A stretch of 64,000 nt of DNA from Planctomicrobium sp051465655 (GTDB lineage: Bacteria > Planctomycetota > Planctomycetia > Planctomycetales > Planctomycetaceae): contig NZ_CP195791.1 of NCBI RefSeq assembly GCF_051465655.1, forward strand, positions 2,356,001 to 2,420,000. Reading direction: 5' to 3'. How positions within the stretch are numbered: position 1 is the first letter of the stretch; each line of letters begins with the position of its first letter. The notes beneath the pieces are model-generated. The model had not been told where the DNA came from and made no database searches. It was given only the letters and a program-made list of their open reading frames with translations. The translations under genes were made by a program, and so were the position numbers. Positions 61,370 to 64,000 of the stretch are shown here, in pieces.

Positions 61370-63388
61370 ATGAGTTGGGAAGGAACCCTGCAGCGTCGAC
61401 ACGTTTTCATGCCAATGCCTTTTGGCAATCTCGTGAAGATCAGCCGCCAAGATCCAACGATCGGTTTTTTCTGGTGCCTGATCGGCCTGCACGTGGTGCT
61501 GTGGACGATGCTCGTCAGCGCCACACAGCCCAACCTTCCGGCTGAAACCCTGGAGATGCTCTCTTCCGGGCGGAACTTTGCGTGGGGCTATGCCACCCAG
61601 CCTCCGCTGGGAGTCTGGATCGCGTCGACGGTCAGCAGCCTCTCGGGGACCTCGAACTGGCCGGTGTACATGCTGGCCCAGATTTGCGGTGCGGTCAGCG
61701 TCTGGTCCGCATGGAAACTGGGACGGAAGTTCCTGCACCCCTGGACCGCGTTATGTGCGGCATTTGTCCTGCTGGGCGGCTACTCGTGTACGATCGCTGC
61801 CTCGGCTTTCTCCGGGGATCAGCTGGCGGGAGCTTTCTGGTCGCTGAGCATTTACGCGTTTCACTGCGCTCTGACTCACGAACGCCGTCGGTACTGGGCG
61901 TTGACGGGACTCTGCCTGGCGCTGGGCTTCCTCAGCAGCTATGGGACCCTGATTCTGCTACTGACCATGTTCGTCTTCACGCTGGTGGATGACCGGGCCC
62001 GGCGCTGCTGGGATTCCTCATGGCCGTTCCTGGCGGGGATGGCGATGCTGGCGTTTTTGATGCCGCACTTTCTGTGGCTCACTCGGCATCAGTTCCTCAC
62101 CGTGCAGGCAGGCATCGAACGTCCGGTCTCTTTCGCCCATCACCTCGTGCAGCCGCTCTCGTATCTGGGGACGCAGCTGCTGTGTGTGATTCCCGTCGTC
62201 ATTCTGCTGACTCCTCTGGTGGCGTGGTTCAGTTTCGAAGAACCGGCCAAGAGTGAGGAAGATGACCGTGAATTTGCCCGTCGATATCTGCTGTGGATGA
62301 CCTGTCTTCCTCCGGCAATCATCTTCTGTCTCTCGCTGATGGCGGGGCCCAGCTCAGCTTTGTTCGCCGGGGTGACGAACTGGAGTTACCTGGGGGTTGT
62401 CGTCCTGATGTGGGGACACCTGAGCGAGACCCGCCTCTCCTGGCGACGCTCGATCATCAGGATTGGTGCTGCCGTCGGACTGTTTGCGACTGCCCTGATT
62501 GCCTTGAACATCATGCTGCCGCAGATCCAGCGTCAGGGAGCGACGACACAGTTCCCCGGAGCGGAACTGTCCCGGCAGATCGAAACGTTGTGGGCGCAGT
62601 TTGGATACAAAGGGAAATCACCGGTGGTTGCTGGCCCAGCTCAACTGGTGCGGAATGCAGCCTGGTACAGCCATGATCCCGCGACCAAGAGTTACGCCGA
62701 CCTGGATCCTGCAAAGAACCCTGAAGTCAACGACCAGACCCTCATTCGCGATGGCGGGGTGATTGTCTGGAATCTGGATGGAGATAATGTTCCGACCTCC
62801 GCGGACCTCCAATCCCGGTTCGGACAGGTGAGCGTCGTCAACCCGGTCGATCTGAAGTGGAAGACGGATGCGAATCTCCCTGCGGTCCGTGTCGGCATGG
62901 CGGTCGTTCACCCGGCCTCGGCCCAGGTTCCCAGCACGATCCCTGGTGCAACACCCGCTTCGACCATCCCGACCCCAGCCCCCTTCGTGACTCCGGACGG
63001 AACTGTCCTGCAGCCGAATCCTGCTCCCACGGGCATCAGCACAACCGTTCCCGCAGAGTCTCCATCGGTCATGACATTTCCCGCACGGTCCTCGACGTCA
63101 TCGAACGTTCCGAGCACGACGTCGGCACCGGTCAGCACCATTCAGGAACCGCAACCGACAAACAGCACGCTCCCACCAAACTACCCGGCAGCGAACTTCT
63201 CCATGCCCTCCCCTCAGCCGACACCGACGTCCGCCTCTCCGCGGACTGATCTGGGAACAGCGCTGGAAGCGTGGGCGCTCCCGGGGAACGGGAAGCCGTC
63301 CAATGTTGCAACCCCCGTCCCGGCCGCGACTCCATTCCCTGCGGTTGATCCTCAGCCGACGCCACGTTCTGAGTTCACCGAGCAGTAG
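61370..63388 (+). CDS. GT39-like membrane glycosyltransferase with Pro/Thr-rich tail
   Basis: The 672-residue inner-membrane protein has about ten hydrophobic segments between residues 30 and 390. PNLPAETLEMLSSGRNFAWG with ATQPPLGVWI is the DxE-like loop of PMT_2/ArnT-type transferases, which use polyprenyl-phosphate sugars. The next segment is periplasmic. The last 160 residues (about 512-672) are a low-complexity Pro/Thr/Ser-rich tail with repeats such as TPAPFVTPDGT and PSTTSAPVS, unusual for the family. GGAG lies upstream of the start. Substrate unknown. Confidence 0.83.
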   Translation: MSWEGTLQRRHVFMPMPFGNLVKISRQDPTIGFFWCLIGLHVVLWTMLVSATQPNLPAETLEMLSSGRNFAWGYATQPPLGVWIASTVSSLSGTSNWPVYMLAQICGAVSVWSAWKLGRKFLHPWTALCAAFVLLGGYSCTIAASAFSGDQLAGAFWSLSIYAFHCALTHERRRYWALTGLCLALGFLSSYGTLILLLTMFVFTLVDDRARRCWDSSWPFLAGMAMLAFLMPHFLWLTRHQFLTVQAGIERPVSFAHHLVQPLSYLGTQLLCVIPVVILLTPLVAWFSFEEPAKSEEDDREFARRYLLWMTCLPPAIIFCLSLMAGPSSALFAGVTNWSYLGVVVLMWGHLSETRLSWRRSIIRIGAAVGLFATALIALNIMLPQIQRQGATTQFPGAELSRQIETLWAQFGYKGKSPVVAGPAQLVRNAAWYSHDPATKSYADLDPAKNPEVNDQTLIRDGGVIVWNLDGDNVPTSADLQSRFGQVSVVNPVDLKWKTDANLPAVRVGMAVVHPASAQVPSTIPGATPASTIPTPAPFVTPDGTVLQPNPAPTGISTTVPAESPSVMTFPARSSTSSNVPSTTSAPVSTIQEPQPTNSTLPPNYPAANFSMPSPQPTPTSASPRTDLGTALEAWALPGNGKPSNVATPVPAATPFPAVDPQPTPRSEFTEQ

Positions 63389-63416
63389 GAAAGGTTCAGA
63401 ACCGATCCTGTCTGTG

Positions 63417-63438
63417 GAACAGGCATTTCTGCCTGTTC
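63417..63438. repeat. 9-bp perfect hairpin
   Basis: GAACAGGCA pairs with TGCCTGTTC around TTTC. A looser related stretch (GACAGGAATTTCTG) follows at about 63469. It lies 29 bases after the GT39-like gene and may mark its transcript end, or be a short dispersed repeat. Confidence 0.6.
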
Positions 63439-63543
63439 GAATTGAAGGTGATCGCTCAAGTTTCGGCAGACAGGAATTTCTGCTTCATCCGTCTGTGCAG
63501 ATTCGACGATCCAGCAGGGACCGGTGAGGGGGAGAAATTTCCC

Positions 63544-63888
63544 TCACGCCCCGGCCTTAGGGACTTCGATCTCGTGGACTTCCATCAGTTTGTCGAGCCC
63601 TGTGATCGAAAGCACCTCGCGGACGTCCGACGAGGGATTATAGAGATGGACGGACACGGAGTTGTTGCGAAGTGACGCCAGCAGGCCGAGCAGGCCGCTG
63701 GGGAGCAGCCGCACCCCGGTGAGGTCGAACGCGACGACGCTGCAGTTTTCGCGACGGATCAATTCGACGAGTTCATCCCGGCAGGCAGCGACGTTGACAT
63801 CCATCAGGACGTCACGCCCTCCGAATCCGACCACCGTTGTGGGACCTGTCTGATAGACTTCCAGGATCGGCTCAAGGTCTGCTGCCAT
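63544..63888 (-). CDS. STAS-domain anti-sigma-factor antagonist-like protein
   Basis: The 114-residue protein is a single STAS domain. The strand-turn-helix CSVVAFDLTGVRLLPSGLLG carries the Ser position (PSG) that is phosphorylated in SpoIIAA and RsbV. The end (SSDVREVLSITGLDKLMEVH) is the usual last helix. STAS proteins bind anti-sigma kinases of the RsbW type. No such kinase is adjacent; the nearest RsbW-like protein in this window is at 33497-33982. The final 100 bases of the window should hold its promoter, and no further gene is seen there. Confidence 0.85.
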   Translation of the reverse strand: MAADLEPILEVYQTGPTTVVGFGGRDVLMDVNVAACRDELVELIRRENCSVVAFDLTGVRLLPSGLLGLLASLRNNSVSVHLYNPSSDVREVLSITGLDKLMEVHEIEVPKAGA

Positions 63889-64000
63889 CGCACGTGCTTT
63901 CAGATTCCGGAATCAGGCCAACGGCTCGCGGTGACGTCACCATCGATTGCCTTCTCGCCATCTGCTTGGCAGCCCCACTTATATCCGGCGAAAAGTGTGA

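Overview
The window is most likely chromosomal DNA from a planctomycete (order Planctomycetales). The evidence is a DUF1559 protein with a prepilin-like N-terminus beside a small carboxypeptidase-regulatory-like lipoprotein (34.6-36.3 kb), many secreted proteins of unknown function, a ThuA-domain protein, a Tat-exported hydroxypyruvate-isomerase-like protein, a signal peptidase I with a very large insertion, a squalene-hopene cyclase, and a moderately high G+C content with loose gene packing. No rRNA, tRNA or CRISPR array was seen. The genus cannot be named from sequence alone.

Layout. 0-15.4 kb is mostly core metabolism and housekeeping: class I fructose-bisphosphate aldolase, a TPR protein, ScpA, a di-haem cytochrome, an Fsr-like exporter, an MnmE-like GTPase overlapping CoaX, a flotillin, a secreted protein and a MoxR-type ATPase. 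An apparently intact 1,380-bp IS element with 19-bp terminal inverted repeats sits in a CTAG target at 15.45-16.83 kb. 17-20.6 kb holds a DUF2237 protein, an acetyltransferase, signal peptidase I and an NAD-binding epimerase-like protein. 21-25.4 kb is a tightly coupled signalling operon (REC/HD-GYP regulator, thioredoxin-like protein, hybrid histidine kinase with HPt). 25.8-32 kb holds squalene-hopene cyclase, a short DnaA-like ATPase, the isomerase-like protein and Uup.

32-39.5 kb is the accessory-looking part. It contains a 150-residue protein with 31 cysteines, two small genes beside it, heptanucleotide microsatellites around a degenerate RsbW-like protein, a DUF2292 protein, the DUF1559/lipoprotein pair, a BON-domain membrane protein and an orphan three-gene cassette resembling phage tail-fibre genes. 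39.5-64 kb returns to ordinary genes: GlcD, fumarase, secreted SH3-like and esterase proteins, ThuA, SurE, an App1-like protein with ArfB, GlnD with a glycosyltransferase, a LarA-like protein, further glycosyltransferases and a STAS protein.

The intergenic DNA is rich in palindromes: a REPIN-like pair at 1.1-1.4 kb, four copies of a large imperfect inverted-repeat family (7.6, 43.5, 52.5 and 59.7 kb), several short hairpin families and several good intrinsic terminators. The best candidates for something undescribed are the cysteine-rich locus at 32.2-33.4 kb, the microsatellite-flanked regulator at 33.4-34.3 kb and the orphan tail-fibre cassette at 37.2-39.5 kb.
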